Source of the DNA: an uncultured Ardenticatenia bacterium
GTDB lineage: Bacteria > Chloroflexota > Anaerolineae > Promineifilales > Promineifilaceae
DNA length: 7,238 nt
NCBI GenBank assembly: GCA_937858165.1
Contig: CALLZA010001040.1
Coordinates: forward strand, 1 to 7,238
Reading direction: 5' to 3'
Numbering within the stretch: position 1 is the stretch's first letter; the number at the start of each line of letters is the position of its first letter. A program made the position numbers and the translations under genes. This document shows, piece by piece, positions 7,026 through 7,238 of the stretch. The notes under the pieces are model-generated. The model worked only from the letters and a program-made list of their open reading frames with translations. It was not told the DNA's origin and did not search any database.

Positions 7026-7095
7026 CCGTCTCTTATACACATCTGACGCTGCCGACGAGCGATCTAGTGTAGATCTCGGAGGGCGCCGCATCATT
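7026..7095 (+). other. Sequencing adapter: Tn5 mosaic end, Nextera read-1 adapter, i5 index and Illumina P5
   Basis: Positions 7026-7044 match the 19-base Tn5 mosaic end at 18 of 19 positions (difference at 7027). Positions 7045-7058 (GACGCTGCCGACGA) are the rest of the Nextera read-1 adapter in reverse complement. Positions 7059-7066 (GCGATCTA) are an 8-base index; its complement TAGATCGC is the one I know as N501/S501. Positions 7067-7095 match the reverse complement of the P5 sequence with three differences (7080, 7083, 7089). Order and spacing are exactly those of a read running out of its insert. This is not genomic DNA. Confidence 0.98.
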
Positions 7096-7238
7096 AAAAA
7101 AAAAACAATGTGAATGACCACGGGAGTGAGACGTACAATAACAAAATAGACAAGACACCACTAACATACGGCGCATCATCACACAGAGACACAAGAAGCA
7201 CAGACAGAAAAAAAGAATGAACAAGAGACCCCAGTAGA
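7096..7238 (+). other. Post-adapter read tail (poly-A and T-poor noise)
   Basis: Directly after the P5 sequence come ten A residues (7096-7105). The rest, to 7238, is A/C/G-rich with few T and unlike the GC-rich genes before it. This is what a sequencer reports when a read passes the end of the library molecule. Any reading frame here is spurious, including a minus-strand one between 7033 and 7224. Confidence 0.92.

Noticed and set aside
7026..7044. Tn5 (IS50) mosaic end suggesting a mobile element
   Set aside because: It is directly followed by Nextera adapter, index and P5 sequence, so it comes from library preparation, not from a resident transposon.
7033..7224. 63-codon minus-strand reading frame at the right end
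   Set aside because: It lies entirely in adapter and post-adapter noise.

Overview
The window reads as one complete short metagenomic or draft contig rather than an excerpt of a larger replicon. It is GC-rich bacterial DNA carrying two large, divergently transcribed genes for secreted, repeat-built surface or extracellular proteins. Both genes are cut off at the contig ends. The protein style (a long FG-GAP/VCBS Asp-rich repeat protein with a Thr/Ala linker and LYFDGS-type repeats, opposite an InlB-B-type repeat protein with a concanavalin-like C-terminal domain) recalls Chloroflexota (Anaerolineae-like) genomes. That assignment is inference from protein style; no marker gene is present.

Layout. 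Positions 1-3315 (minus strand) are one uninterrupted reading frame that starts at 3315 and runs off the left edge without a stop: signal peptide, about 11 Ca-binding DxDxDGDxD loops, a Thr-Ala linker encoded by a hexanucleotide microsatellite (841-963), then tandem 63-64-residue repeats. The left end, below roughly 165, loses the repeat pattern and turns into G/T/C-only low-complexity sequence, so it is suspect. Positions 3316-3771 are a divergent intergenic region. It holds a near-consensus sigma70 promoter for the minus gene (-35 at 3484-3489, 17-bp spacer, -10 at 3461-3466), small palindromes next to it, an extended -10 for the plus gene, and a hairpin-rich plus-strand leader (3637-3744). 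Positions 3772-7025 (plus strand) encode a signal peptide, an InlB-B-type repeat apparently split by an inserted domain of about 390 residues, six more intact repeats, and a truncated concanavalin A-like domain.

The right end is not biological. From 7026 the sequence matches the Nextera/Tn5 mosaic end, the read-1 adapter, an 8-base index and the Illumina P5 sequence, followed by a poly-A run and an A/C-rich tail. The stop codon that closes the plus-strand frame (7111-7113) lies inside this artefact, so the true C-terminus of that protein is unknown.

The two genes share a promoter region and both encode exported multi-repeat proteins, probably for cell-surface adhesion or carbohydrate/matrix binding. 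No enzyme active site, mobile element, CRISPR array, tRNA or rRNA was seen. The most interesting biological leads are the nested domain architecture, the structured leader RNA and the uncharacterised LYFDGS repeat.
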